64,000 nt of DNA from Leptospirales bacterium (GTDB taxonomy: Bacteria; Spirochaetota; Leptospiria; Leptospirales; Leptonemataceae). This document shows positions 1 through 8,448 of the stretch, piece by piece (positions within the stretch are counted from its first letter, which is position 1; every line of letters starts with the position of its first letter). The DNA lies in assembly GCA_019694655.1 (NCBI GenBank), contig JAIBBN010000003.1, forward strand, positions 186,001 to 250,000. The letters are read 5' to 3'. A model generated the notes under the pieces. That model saw only the letters and a program-made list of their open reading frames with translations, had not been told where the DNA came from and did not search any database. The position numbers and the translations under genes were made by a program.

Positions 1-2679
1 CTGTTGATACAGGGCGTTGGCGTGGCCCCGCAAAGCGTGGCGGTCACGGTCGTTGCCGGACAGACGGCGACGGTCAACCGCGTGGTTTCTCCGCCGGTGG
101 CCCAGGAGGCGACAGTCGCGGGGCGCGCCATCAATAACACGGAGGCGTCGCAACTGGCGCTGCAGCGTCGCGCTTCCACGGTCTCTGACGGCATCAGTCA
201 GGAGGCCATCCGTCGCACGCCGGATAGCTCGGCAGGCGACGCACTGCGTCGCGTCACCGGCGTAACCCTGGTGGGCGGCAAGTACGTCTTTGTGCGCGGC
301 CTTGGCGAACGCTACTCCAACACCGAACTGAACGGCGCACTCGTCTCCTCTCCTGAACCGGACCGCCGCGTGGTGCCGTTGGACCTTTTCCCCGCTTCAC
401 TGATTAAGAACATGCAGGTCATTAAGACCTTCATTCCAGAGATGTCCGGCGACTTTTCTGGCGGCATCGTGCGCATCGAAACGCAGGAATTTCCGGATGA
501 ATTCACGATGACCCTTGGCCTCGGCAGCGGCGGCGTTCTTAACGAAACCGGCGGCCGATTTCTCACCTACCGCGGCAGCGCAACTGACTGGGCCGGACGT
601 GATGACGGCTTTCGTGATCGTCCCGAGGTGCTGGAGCTATTTCCAAACAACGTGCCCTGGATTCGCGGTTCGTCGCTGGGCGGTCTGCCGGCCGATCTGG
701 TACAGGGTTCCGCATATCTATTTCCAGATACGCTGAACGCGGAAGAAATCAAGGCGCCCTTCGATCGCAATTTCAGCTTTTCGATCGGCGATTCCCTGGA
801 CACCGGATTCATCGGCCGCTTTGGTTATCTCTTTGGAACGTCTTACCAGCGTCGCTGGCGCCGTCAGGAAGTCACCGACAACCAGTGGCGCGCCGAAAAT
901 CCCATTGCCAATGGCACGGAGGAAACGGCCTATCTCCTGCCGCTGCAATCAGCGACGACTCGCAACTACAACGAAGAGGTGCTCTGGGGCAACAACCTGA
1001 ACCTCAGCCTCGAACCGAATTCCAACCACCGCATTTCATCGCGCACCTTCCTGTCGCGAAATTCAGATAAGTCCGTTGAGGAATCCAGAGGGATTCTGGT
1101 CCCCGCCGCGGAAAACCCGCTAGATTTCAACACGCTTGAGACCAGCTGGATCCAGCGCCAGGTGTTGCACGAAGTGCTCAGCGGCGAACATGCGCTGACG
1201 CTGCTTGGCGACCGCGCCCAGAAGCTGAGCTGGAATCTGAGCACTTCGCGCGCCACGCGCGAGCAGCCCAACACGGCCGTCCAGGCATGGACCAAGAACG
1301 CCGGCGAGTTGCGCTTGCCCGAGCGCCGCACTGGAACCGGCAACTTCCGCTTCTATTCGGATACCGAAGATGTGACCGACAGTTTGCAGGCGGACTACGA
1401 GATTCCCTTTGAACAATGGAGCGGTCTGATTGCTAAGTTCAAGCTGGGCGGCTATGCTATGCGCCGTCACAAGGACTACAACCAGGATGTTTACAACTAC
1501 CTGCAACTTGGTCAGACCACGATCAATGAACTTTACGTTCCGGGCCTGAATCCGGCCTACGGCCTGACCAGCTCGCTCTTACAAGATGTAACTCGTTTCC
1601 AGGAACAAACCGGTCTGTTTGACGAATACCGCGCCAATCAGAGACAACAGGCCTACTACGGTCAGGTGGATCTGCCGCTGCTGGCTAAACTGCGGCTGAT
1701 TGCCGGCGCGCGTTACGAGGACAATTACCAATTCGTACGCACCTACAATAGTTCGCAGCCTTACGGCCAGGAATACGACATCCGCAGACCTGGCATTGGC
1801 GAGCTGCGCAACAAAGATACCTTGCCTTCCGCCAATCTGGTCTGGGAATTCTTGCAGGATATGAACCTGCGCTTCGCCTATACCGAAACTTTGAACCGTC
1901 CCGACTTTCGCGATCTTTCCAGCGCCGGATTTCAGACCTCCTTCACCGGCGAGCGCGTCTTTGGCAATCCGTCCCTGCGTCGCGCCTACCTGCACAACTA
2001 TGACGCACGCTGGGAATGGTACCTGAGCGGCGAAGAGTACTTTGGCGTGGGCGCCTTCCTGAAGGATATCAGCAATCCGATCGAGAAGATTGGCCTGGCG
2101 GCATCCAACAACGAGCGCGACTTTACCTTTGTCAACGCCCGGGACGGCGAGATTCGCGGCCTGGAGTTCGAAGCGCGCCGGGACTTTCTGGAGCGTTTCA
2201 ACTTGAGTGCAAACCTCTTCCTGATTCGCTCAGTCGTGACGATTCAGAATTTTGAGGAGCGTACGGTAATTGGCGCCGGCTTAACCGACCTGGCCGCCAT
2301 TCAGGCCGCTTATCGCCCCACCAATCTGGAACGTCCGCTGGTTGGTCAGTCGCCCTATGTGGTCAACCTGCGTCTGTCCTACTACCTGAATGAGGATAAG
2401 ACCGGTTCCGTGGGTCTGCTGTACAACTACTTTGGCGATCGCCTGGCTGCCGGCGGCGCCAATGGAGCGCCGGATACCTATGAGCGCGGCGTCGGCATCT
2501 TTGACCTCGTCTACGAGCAAAAGTACGACGAGAACTTGAGCTTCAAGGCCGCGATCAAGAACATCCTCGATGCACGTTTTGAACAATACATTGAGAACCC
2601 ATTGCTGGATCGCCAGGAGATCCTCACTTCCTACCGCGATGGCGTAGGACTCTCGGCTAGCCTGAACTATCGCTTCTGA
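1..2679 (+). CDS. TonB-dependent outer-membrane receptor, 5' end outside window
   Basis: The reading frame is open from the first base, so the true start, signal peptide and most of any N-terminal carboxypeptidase-like domain lie to the left; about 892 codons are visible. Residues about 50-170 read as a TonB plug: a DALRRVTGV segment, then VFVRGLGERY, then a stretch ending in SGGIVRIET. The rest is a long series of alternating polar/aromatic strands typical of a 22-strand barrel, with the family segments FAYTETLNRPDFRDLS and GNPSLRRAYLHNYD. The protein ends in SLNYRF, the aromatic C-terminus recognised by the BAM machinery. Such receptors import iron chelates, cobalamin, sugars or other ligands using TonB energy; no substrate can be assigned here. 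A terminator follows at once, so it is the last gene of its unit. Confidence 0.93.
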   Translation: MLIQGVGVAPQSVAVTVVAGQTATVNRVVSPPVAQEATVAGRAINNTEASQLALQRRASTVSDGISQEAIRRTPDSSAGDALRRVTGVTLVGGKYVFVRGLGERYSNTELNGALVSSPEPDRRVVPLDLFPASLIKNMQVIKTFIPEMSGDFSGGIVRIETQEFPDEFTMTLGLGSGGVLNETGGRFLTYRGSATDWAGRDDGFRDRPEVLELFPNNVPWIRGSSLGGLPADLVQGSAYLFPDTLNAEEIKAPFDRNFSFSIGDSLDTGFIGRFGYLFGTSYQRRWRRQEVTDNQWRAENPIANGTEETAYLLPLQSATTRNYNEEVLWGNNLNLSLEPNSNHRISSRTFLSRNSDKSVEESRGILVPAAENPLDFNTLETSWIQRQVLHEVLSGEHALTLLGDRAQKLSWNLSTSRATREQPNTAVQAWTKNAGELRLPERRTGTGNFRFYSDTEDVTDSLQADYEIPFEQWSGLIAKFKLGGYAMRRHKDYNQDVYNYLQLGQTTINELYVPGLNPAYGLTSSLLQDVTRFQEQTGLFDEYRANQRQQAYYGQVDLPLLAKLRLIAGARYEDNYQFVRTYNSSQPYGQEYDIRRPGIGELRNKDTLPSANLVWEFLQDMNLRFAYTETLNRPDFRDLSSAGFQTSFTGERVFGNPSLRRAYLHNYDARWEWYLSGEEYFGVGAFLKDISNPIEKIGLAASNNERDFTFVNARDGEIRGLEFEARRDFLERFNLSANLFLIRSVVTIQNFEERTVIGAGLTDLAAIQAAYRPTNLERPLVGQSPYVVNLRLSYYLNEDKTGSVGLLYNYFGDRLAAGGANGAPDTYERGVGIFDLVYEQKYDENLSFKAAIKNILDARFEQYIENPLLDRQEILTSYRDGVGLSASLNYRF

Positions 2680-2711
2680 AATAGCCGCAGTTGATTCGAT
2701 GCACTTCATGG

Positions 2712-2741
2712 AATGCGCCCTCTGCGGGGCGCATTTTTTTT
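2712..2741 (+). terminator. Rho-independent terminator after the TonB receptor
   Basis: Arms AATGCGCCC and GGGCGCATT enclose a short TCTGCG loop and are followed directly by a run of T. It lies about 30 bases after the receptor stop codon and ends transcription before the STAS gene. Confidence 0.85.
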
Positions 2742-2826
2742 GCAGCCGCCGTCCGCGCGCAGGGTTCCGGCAATTTCTTCATTTTGCTGTCACCGCTCTG
2801 CAATGGCCGGCGACCATAGTTCAATC

Positions 2827-3210
2827 ATGGAAGCAACGATCGATCGACAGAATCTGTACTCGCTGGTGCGCTTGCGCGGCGAACTGGACCTGTATAATGC
2901 CGGGCGATTGCGCGAAATCCTGGGCGCAGAAATTGAGCATGGCGCCTCAACCCTCGTGGTCGACTTGAGCGGCATAAGCTACGTGGACTCCAGCGGGATT
3001 GGCGCACTGATCTTTGCCCGAACGGCGATGGAGAAAGCAGGCGGAAAGTTCTGTCTTGCGGCGCTGCAGGCGGCGGTGCTCTCAGTCTTTCGGATGACGC
3101 GACTGCTGAATTTCTTTGCGATCTTTGACTCTGTGGCGCTGGCTGCGGAAGCGACGCAAGCCGGCGCCCTGAGCGGCAGGACGCCCGGCGCACAACCGGC
3201 GCGCTCTTAG
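2827..3210 (+). CDS. STAS-domain anti-sigma factor antagonist
   Basis: A 127-residue single-domain protein. It has the STAS fold signature: an early LRGELDLYNAGRLRE segment, then VVDLSGISYVDSSGIGAL at residues 45-61. The DSSG at about 54-57 is the site phosphorylated in SpoIIAA/RsbV proteins. In those systems the unphosphorylated STAS protein sequesters an anti-sigma kinase and a SpoIIE-type phosphatase reactivates it. The next gene is exactly such a phosphatase, 12 bases downstream behind a strong AGGAGAGG site, and a second STAS gene follows it. An ATG at 2803 would add eight residues; neither start has a clear ribosome site, and 2827 fits the domain edge best. The cognate kinase is not in the cluster. 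Confidence 0.85.
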   Translation: MEATIDRQNLYSLVRLRGELDLYNAGRLREILGAEIEHGASTLVVDLSGISYVDSSGIGALIFARTAMEKAGGKFCLAALQAAVLSVFRMTRLLNFFAIFDSVALAAEATQAGALSGRTPGAQPARS

Positions 3211-3222
3211 GAGAGGATATCG

Positions 3223-4521
3223 ATGGAGCTTTCTCAGGCTCGTGAGATTCCGGGTCGGATTCGACATTCCGGCCTGCCGCAAGCGCCGCTGGAATGGCCG
3301 GTCTTTTCGGCCTATGAAGTGGGCAAGATCGTTCTGCCGCTGGCAGAACTTTCCGGGGAACTGGGCGGCGCCTCGCCGGTGCTGAGCGAGGATTGCTCGA
3401 CGCTTACGCTCTTTCAGATCTACCGAAAATTTCCGCGCGCCGATTTCTTTCCCGTCCAGCGCAGCGATGGGAAGATCGTGGGCTACCTGCGCCGTCAGAT
3501 GTTCTTTGCCAGCCTCAGCCAGAATGAGTTTACGCGCGACCTGCTGCTGCGGGCCGAAATTTCGGTGTCATCGCTGATGGATCCGCGCGTGGCAGTAATC
3601 GACGCCTATGCGCGACTGTCTGACGCCAGCGAAGTCTTGATGCGTCGCGACGAGGAGCTTCGCTTTGATCCGTTCGTGGTTGTGCTTGATGGGCATGTCA
3701 TCGGCATTTCCTCGGTGCGTCGATTGCTGGAAGGCTTGAACCGCTACTTTCGAATGGATATGGAAGCCTGCGCGCGCGCCCAGCAGGCTATGCTGTCGCC
3801 TGCCAGCAATGGCGTTGAACAGCGCAGTCTCTGCGAATCTCGAGTTCGGGCTTTGACGGCCCCGGGCGGCGATCTCGCCGGCAGCATGGAACTCTCCGAA
3901 CGACTCAGCCTGCACTATCTATTTGATGTTTGTGGCAAGGGATTGCCGGCGGCGCAAATGACGCTGGCGCTGGGCGCTGCGTTGCGCACTCGATTTGCTG
4001 AGCCCTGGCCAGCTCATATCGATTTGCGCCATAGCGGATTTTACCAGCACCTGCGAATGCTCAATCGTTTGTGCTTTGAAATGAGCGCCGAGGGCGTCTA
4101 CGCTACGGGTATTGTGCTGCTCTTCGACAAGCAGTCGCTGGCCGTGCGTCTTTTCGACTACGGACACGCTCTGGCTTTTCTGGGGCGAGGCGCACGCGTT
4201 TTTGATTTGTGCGCCAGGCTGGTCGGACGACAGAGCGAGACTCCGCCCTTCTTTGGCATCGATCCCGAGGTGCGGCCGGCGCACCTCAGCTACCAGTTGC
4301 AGCGGGGGGATCTGCTCTTGCTCTGCTCGGACGGAGTCGTTGAACAAAAGAACCAGCGCTCCGTAGAATGGGGTCGGGAAGGTCTGTCTTCAGCGCTGCG
4401 TAGCGTGGATCGCCAGGCCGGGCCGGCTGCAGCGCTGGATTGGATGGAAGCAGCCTGGAATGCCTTCCGCGGCAATGCGCGCATCAGCGATGACCGCAGC
4501 TGGTTTGCCCTGCGCGTTTGA
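3223..4521 (+). CDS. CBS-like plus SpoIIE/PP2C serine phosphatase
   Basis: 432 residues. The N-terminal half (about 50-180) resembles a CBS-type regulatory module: a SLMDPRVAVID segment, then FDPFVVVLDGHVIGISSVRRLLEG. The C-terminal half (about 195-432) is a SpoIIE-like PP2C phosphatase, with the metal segments PGGDLAG and LFDVCGKGLPAA and the late GDLLLLCSDGVVEQ motif. It probably dephosphorylates one or both flanking STAS proteins, in response to whatever the CBS module binds. The start has a strong Shine-Dalgarno (AGGAGAGG, seven bases upstream). Translation is nearly coupled to the next gene. The gene arrangement STAS - phosphatase - STAS implies a local partner-switching circuit. Confidence 0.88.
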   Translation: MELSQAREIPGRIRHSGLPQAPLEWPVFSAYEVGKIVLPLAELSGELGGASPVLSEDCSTLTLFQIYRKFPRADFFPVQRSDGKIVGYLRRQMFFASLSQNEFTRDLLLRAEISVSSLMDPRVAVIDAYARLSDASEVLMRRDEELRFDPFVVVLDGHVIGISSVRRLLEGLNRYFRMDMEACARAQQAMLSPASNGVEQRSLCESRVRALTAPGGDLAGSMELSERLSLHYLFDVCGKGLPAAQMTLALGAALRTRFAEPWPAHIDLRHSGFYQHLRMLNRLCFEMSAEGVYATGIVLLFDKQSLAVRLFDYGHALAFLGRGARVFDLCARLVGRQSETPPFFGIDPEVRPAHLSYQLQRGDLLLLCSDGVVEQKNQRSVEWGREGLSSALRSVDRQAGPAAALDWMEAAWNAFRGNARISDDRSWFALRV

Positions 4522-4577
4522 GATTGCCTGCTCGCTTTTTCATCGACGTGCAGTCGGCCCCCGGCCAGGTGTTGTCC

Positions 4578-4895
4578 ATGCACGACGAGCCGCTGCAGTT
4601 CAAGGTCGATGAGCTTTCTGATCGGCGGGTCATTTCGCTGAGCGGGAAGTTAATCCTATATAATATCGAAGAACTTCGCCAGGAACTCTTTCGGCTGGCG
4701 GAAGTCGACCAAAAGGATGTTGTCATAGACCTGGAGAAATTGGATTACCTCGACAGTTCCGGTATTGGACTCCTGGTTCAGGTGCATCGAAAGGTAACGG
4801 CCGGCGGACGCAAGATTCAGCTGCAAAAGACGGGCGAATCGCTGTTGCGCGTGCTGAAAGCGGCCGGACTGGATCGAATTTTTGAGTTTATTTGA
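4578..4895 (+). CDS. STAS-domain anti-sigma factor antagonist (second copy)
   Basis: 105 residues covering just one STAS domain: VISLSGKLILYNIEELRQEL, then VVIDLEKLDYLDSSGIGLLV with DSSG at about 59-62. It is clearly a paralogue of the gene at 2827 but diverged, so the two probably answer to different kinases or form a graded switch. A TTG at 4518 overlapping the phosphatase stop would give 20 more residues and tight coupling. The ATG at 4578 is preferred because the added residues look unstructured and lie outside the domain. A hairpin with a T run follows at 5016. Confidence 0.85.
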   Translation: MHDEPLQFKVDELSDRRVISLSGKLILYNIEELRQELFRLAEVDQKDVVIDLEKLDYLDSSGIGLLVQVHRKVTAGGRKIQLQKTGESLLRVLKAAGLDRIFEFI

Positions 4896-5013
4896 GCTCA
4901 AGCGCGTCCCCCGGGGCGCTGGTTCTTAGGTCCGTTACAGCTCCAGACGCCAGCCACGCAGGGATTGCTCAGCGTCCGGCAGACGCACACTTTGACACGA
5001 AAAAGACTTGTGT

Positions 5014-5039
5014 TCGCGCCGCCCCCTGGCGCTTTTTTA
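5014..5039 (+). terminator. Probable terminator after the STAS/SpoIIE cluster
   Basis: GCGCC and GGCGC pair around a C-rich loop and run directly into six T. It lies between the second STAS gene and the next ribosome site, so it would separate the signalling cluster from the downstream gene. The stem is short. Confidence 0.5.
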
Positions 5040-5075
5040 CGCCGGTCGCCGAAGCTGCGACCTCCGAGGAGCGGC

Positions 5076-5744
5076 ATGTCCCAGATTCAAAGTCTGATCG
5101 ATCAACGTGAGCAGAATTTTCCAGAAAAGCTGCTGGAGGCCAGGCAATTGCTTGAGGCGCAGCTGGCGCAGGCTGAAACGCGCGCCGATGCTCTTGCCGA
5201 TCTCTGTCAGACGCTCTTCTGGCTGGGAGACTACAGCACCGATAAGGCGAAACGCGAGGAATACTTCGGGCAGGCCGTCGAAATGGGCAAACAGGCAGTG
5301 GAAGCCAACCCCGCTTCAGTCAAAGCACAACTCTGGTACGCGGCATCGATGGGCTCGCACGGAATGGAGCGCGGCATCATGTCTTCGCTCTTTTATCTGG
5401 GTCCCATAGAAAAGCATGGCAAGCTTGCCCTGGATCTGGATCAAAACTACTTTGATGCTGCGGCGCTGCGACTCCTGGGCCGCTTCTATCATCAGGCTCC
5501 GGGTTGGCCGATTGGCGCCGGCGATCTGAAAAAGTCGCTGCAAATGCTGCAGAAAGCGGTAGAAATTGCGCCAAATTTCCCCTACAACCACCTCTACCTG
5601 GGCGAAGCGCTGGCGGCCTCCGGGAAGAAGGCCGATGGCAAGCAGAAGATTCAGCATGTTCTGGATATGCCGGCGCGCCCTGGTCTGGAACTGCTCTTTG
5701 AACGCTGCAAGGCGGACGCCGCGGAAGCGATCAAGAAGGTCTAG
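5076..5744 (+). CDS. TPR/TAtT-like helical-repeat protein
   Basis: 222 residues, entirely helical repeat in character, with no signal peptide from this start. The pattern (DALADLCQTLFWLGDY, then AVEMGKQAVEANPASVKAQLWYAASMG, then GAGDLKKSLQMLQKAVEIAPNFPYNHLYLGEAL) matches the TAtT family. TAtT proteins are TRAP-transporter-associated TPR proteins best known from treponemes, where they bind periplasmic partners. No TRAP transporter genes are nearby and no lipobox is seen, so a general protein-protein scaffold is as likely. The ATG at 5076 has a good GAGGAG site. Its 3' end overlaps the convergent PAP2 gene by 14 bases. Confidence 0.75.
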   Translation: MSQIQSLIDQREQNFPEKLLEARQLLEAQLAQAETRADALADLCQTLFWLGDYSTDKAKREEYFGQAVEMGKQAVEANPASVKAQLWYAASMGSHGMERGIMSSLFYLGPIEKHGKLALDLDQNYFDAAALRLLGRFYHQAPGWPIGAGDLKKSLQMLQKAVEIAPNFPYNHLYLGEALAASGKKADGKQKIQHVLDMPARPGLELLFERCKADAAEAIKKV

Positions 5745-6750
5745 TTCCTTCGGCGTGCGCCAGACCCAGTCGCAGGAATATCCTGGGCCATAGCCAGATC
5801 GCCCACAACACGGCCGTGAAATAGCGCAGGTAGCGCAACGCAAAGTCCAGCGTTTCGGGCAGGCGATGGAAAAGGGCGCCTGGTCCGTACAGGATCAGGA
5901 CGACGCTTGCCACGCCCAGGGCGTAGCGCAGCAGCCGGGCCAGCCAGGCGCCGTCGGTGCGAAATTTTGCCTGTCGTTCACAGAGCGCGCTGCCCAGCAA
6001 GAGACCGGAGAGAATCCCCGCATACCCAAAGTAGTCTTTGCGATGAAAGGGACTCAGCTCCAGAAAGCCGGGCGATCGCGCTGCGTTTTGCAGCCACTCC
6101 GCGCGCAACGGGAAATTTGCAAACATGAGATGCAGCCCTTGCATCAGAAGCAGCAATACTGCAGCAAGACCAATGGCCAGCGCCGCCTGCAGACCCAGAT
6201 TGCGCTGAAAATACCAGGACTCGAAGCGCTGCGCATATTTCAGAAACGCCAGCAATATCAAGGCGCCAATCAGCCAGCCCAGCAGCACGCTGTGCGGAAA
6301 GTGCATGGCCAGATAGACCCGTGAAAAGGATACAAGGGCCGCAAACACTCCAAGGACCAGCCAGGGCCAGCGACGGCGCAAGGAATGCGCCAGGCCGCTG
6401 GCGGTATACAGCCAGAAGGCCAGCGCATTCTGAGAATGACCGGAGGGCGGGCAGAAGCTGTTTTCAAGATACTTGGGCGTAACGTCGCCGGAATACCAGT
6501 AGGGCCGCGGACTGTGCAGCAGCCACTTGGCCAGTCCATTCAGATAGCTGGAGCAGGCGATCAGCGCCAGCATACGTCGGCCCATGGCGCGGTCCAGGCA
6601 CCAGTAGACAAATGGAATCAAGGCGATGTAAATCTTTTCCTCGCCGGTCCAGGAGAGCGCAATCATGATCCAGTCCAGAGCCGGGGACAGGGCCGCCTGC
6701 AGCGCTACAATCCACTGAATTTCCGGGTCCATCCACGGTGCATAAATCAT
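5731..6750 (-). CDS. PAP2-superfamily membrane phosphatase
   Basis: 339 residues with multiple hydrophobic helices. Phosphatase motif 1 is K75-x6-R82-P, motif 2 is PSGH at 102-105, and motif 3 is S143-R144-x5-H150. The usual Asp four residues after the motif-3 His is a Ser (HFPHS, 150-154), similar to the HFPHQ arrangement of the glucose-6-phosphatase branch. The nucleophile and phosphate-binding residues are intact, so activity is plausible. Candidate substrates are lipid phosphates or undecaprenyl pyrophosphate, but the sequence does not decide. The start overlaps the stop of the SpoIIE-type gene upstream (ATGA), so the two are translationally coupled. Confidence 0.85.
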   Translation of the reverse strand: MIYAPWMDPEIQWIVALQAALSPALDWIMIALSWTGEEKIYIALIPFVYWCLDRAMGRRMLALIACSSYLNGLAKWLLHSPRPYWYSGDVTPKYLENSFCPPSGHSQNALAFWLYTASGLAHSLRRRWPWLVLGVFAALVSFSRVYLAMHFPHSVLLGWLIGALILLAFLKYAQRFESWYFQRNLGLQAALAIGLAAVLLLLMQGLHLMFANFPLRAEWLQNAARSPGFLELSPFHRKDYFGYAGILSGLLLGSALCERQAKFRTDGAWLARLLRYALGVASVVLILYGPGALFHRLPETLDFALRYLRYFTAVLWAIWLWPRIFLRLGLAHAEGTRPS

Positions 6751-8324
6751 CGCTTGCGATCCTCCCGCTTGTCCTTGGCGAGCCCGTCAACCCGCGCCTT
6801 CGTTGCTGATTTGTCCAGCGATTGAAAGTCCGCCACCAGCAATGTACAATCGTCCTCAGCCGGCGCGCCGGCCTGGTAGAGTCGCAATTCAGTGCGCACC
6901 TGTTCCATAGCCGCCGCCGGCGCCATTTCGGTGGTGCCGCGAAATAGCCCCAGCAATCCGCGCTCGCCAAGCATATCGCCGCCCGGCGCCATCGATTCGC
7001 TCAGGCCATCGGTATAGAGTACAAGGCGCACGCGATCCTCCAGCCAGAGATCGTCGTGACGATACTCGCTGCCGGCAAAGGCGCCCAGCACGCGCCCGTT
7101 GGGTCGCAGGAAACGTACCGGCGTTCGATCCTCGCGGCGCAGCACCATAAAGCCTTTGGGATGGCCGGCATTGCAATAGCGCAGACGACGATCTTTCAGA
7201 TTCATATGCAGGGCAAGGGCCGTGACAAACGCGTCATTCAATCGGCCAAAAAGATCGCGATTCAAGCTGTGCAGCAGTTTTTCCGGCCGGTGCAGCAGAC
7301 CGCGGCGATGTTCCAGGGCTGCGCGCAGCGCCGACAGGTGAATGGCGCCGCTCAGACCATGACCGGCGATGTCGGCGATCACAATAGCGTATTCATCGCG
7401 ATCCAGGCGCTCCACCAGGTAAAAGTCTCCGGACAGATCGGTCTCGCCATGGGGCTGATACCAGAGCGCAAACTGCAAGCGCGGATCGTCGGAGGGAAGC
7501 TCGCGCTGCAGGTTCTTGCGATGAATCCTGGCCGCGGCGCGCAATTCGCCATCGAGGGCTTTGCTGCGTTCCTCCGCGCGCTGCACGCGCACTCGCTGCT
7601 CGCCCAGAAGCGATGCCGCGCCGCTGGCAAATTCGGTATGCAACGCTTGCAGAAATTCTTCGCTACTCTGTCTCAAGATTCGCAAGGCGAGGGCGCGCTC
7701 CCGCTCGTTTTTCAGCTCGCTGGTCTGCATCGCTTCCGCCTCCAGCAACTCCAGCAGCAGGCGTTCGGCGCGGTAGAAATCGGCCAGCGCCGGTCGCTCT
7801 GATTCATCGGAGAGAAGGCGCGCGCTCAAATCGCCGGCGCCGCGGAAAGCAGGCGGACTGTCCTCGGCCAGCGAGTACAGTCGATGGCGAAGCAGTGCAA
7901 AGTAGTCCGTCGCAGTATGCATCGACATCAGCTTCTGGCCGCCGCTCAGGCGCCAGTACCAGTTCTCGGTGAGCGACATCTGGCTGAAGTTGCGGCCGGC
8001 GGCGCGAAAGACGAAGGCGCCCAGTTCCTTCAGCGCCGTGATGGCGACGCGACGAAACTGTCCTGGCGGTCCTTTGACTACCGGCGACTCGTAGTCGCGA
8101 GTCAGCGCCTTTTGAAAAAAGTAGATCAAATCGGCGCGCAGTAACTGGAAGAGCTGCTGACGAACCAGGCCCAGCTCCTCGGGGGCGGGCGCAGGCAGCA
8201 GGCGTTCTTCGAGATAGAGCAGGGCGCCCAGAATTGCCTGGCGCTGCGCTTCATTCAACGAGGCTTGCCTGCCAAGGGTCGCGATACGCCCGGCCAGCAA
8301 TTGCAGTACATCGGGCGATTCCAT
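6747..8324 (-). CDS. SpoIIE/PP2C serine phosphatase with long helical N-terminus
   Basis: 525 residues. The C-terminal ~250 form the phosphatase: YQPHGETDLSGDFY, then IVIADIAGHGLSGAIH, then LVLYTDGLSE, and APAEDDCTLLVADF near the end, giving the expected set of acidic metal ligands. The first ~260 residues have no recognised domain, but are rich in helix with a coiled-coil-like stretch just before the catalytic part, a common way to couple a sensor to this fold. It is the second SpoIIE phosphatase within 5 kb. A TTG 36 bases further upstream (8360) is an alternative start; neither has a clear ribosome site. The stop overlaps the PAP2 start. Confidence 0.85.
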   Translation of the reverse strand: MESPDVLQLLAGRIATLGRQASLNEAQRQAILGALLYLEERLLPAPAPEELGLVRQQLFQLLRADLIYFFQKALTRDYESPVVKGPPGQFRRVAITALKELGAFVFRAAGRNFSQMSLTENWYWRLSGGQKLMSMHTATDYFALLRHRLYSLAEDSPPAFRGAGDLSARLLSDESERPALADFYRAERLLLELLEAEAMQTSELKNERERALALRILRQSSEEFLQALHTEFASGAASLLGEQRVRVQRAEERSKALDGELRAAARIHRKNLQRELPSDDPRLQFALWYQPHGETDLSGDFYLVERLDRDEYAIVIADIAGHGLSGAIHLSALRAALEHRRGLLHRPEKLLHSLNRDLFGRLNDAFVTALALHMNLKDRRLRYCNAGHPKGFMVLRREDRTPVRFLRPNGRVLGAFAGSEYRHDDLWLEDRVRLVLYTDGLSESMAPGGDMLGERGLLGLFRGTTEMAPAAAMEQVRTELRLYQAGAPAEDDCTLLVADFQSLDKSATKARVDGLAKDKREDRKR

Positions 8325-8448
8325 CGAAGTCTTCGTGGCCGGCGGCGTCGGCGGCAGCAAGTGCTTTCGTCTTCGGGGCCGGAATTCAATTTGCCGTCGT
8401 TGCCGGCGGCGCGAATAGTCGTCTCAACAAGGCGCCCGGCGAACCAGA

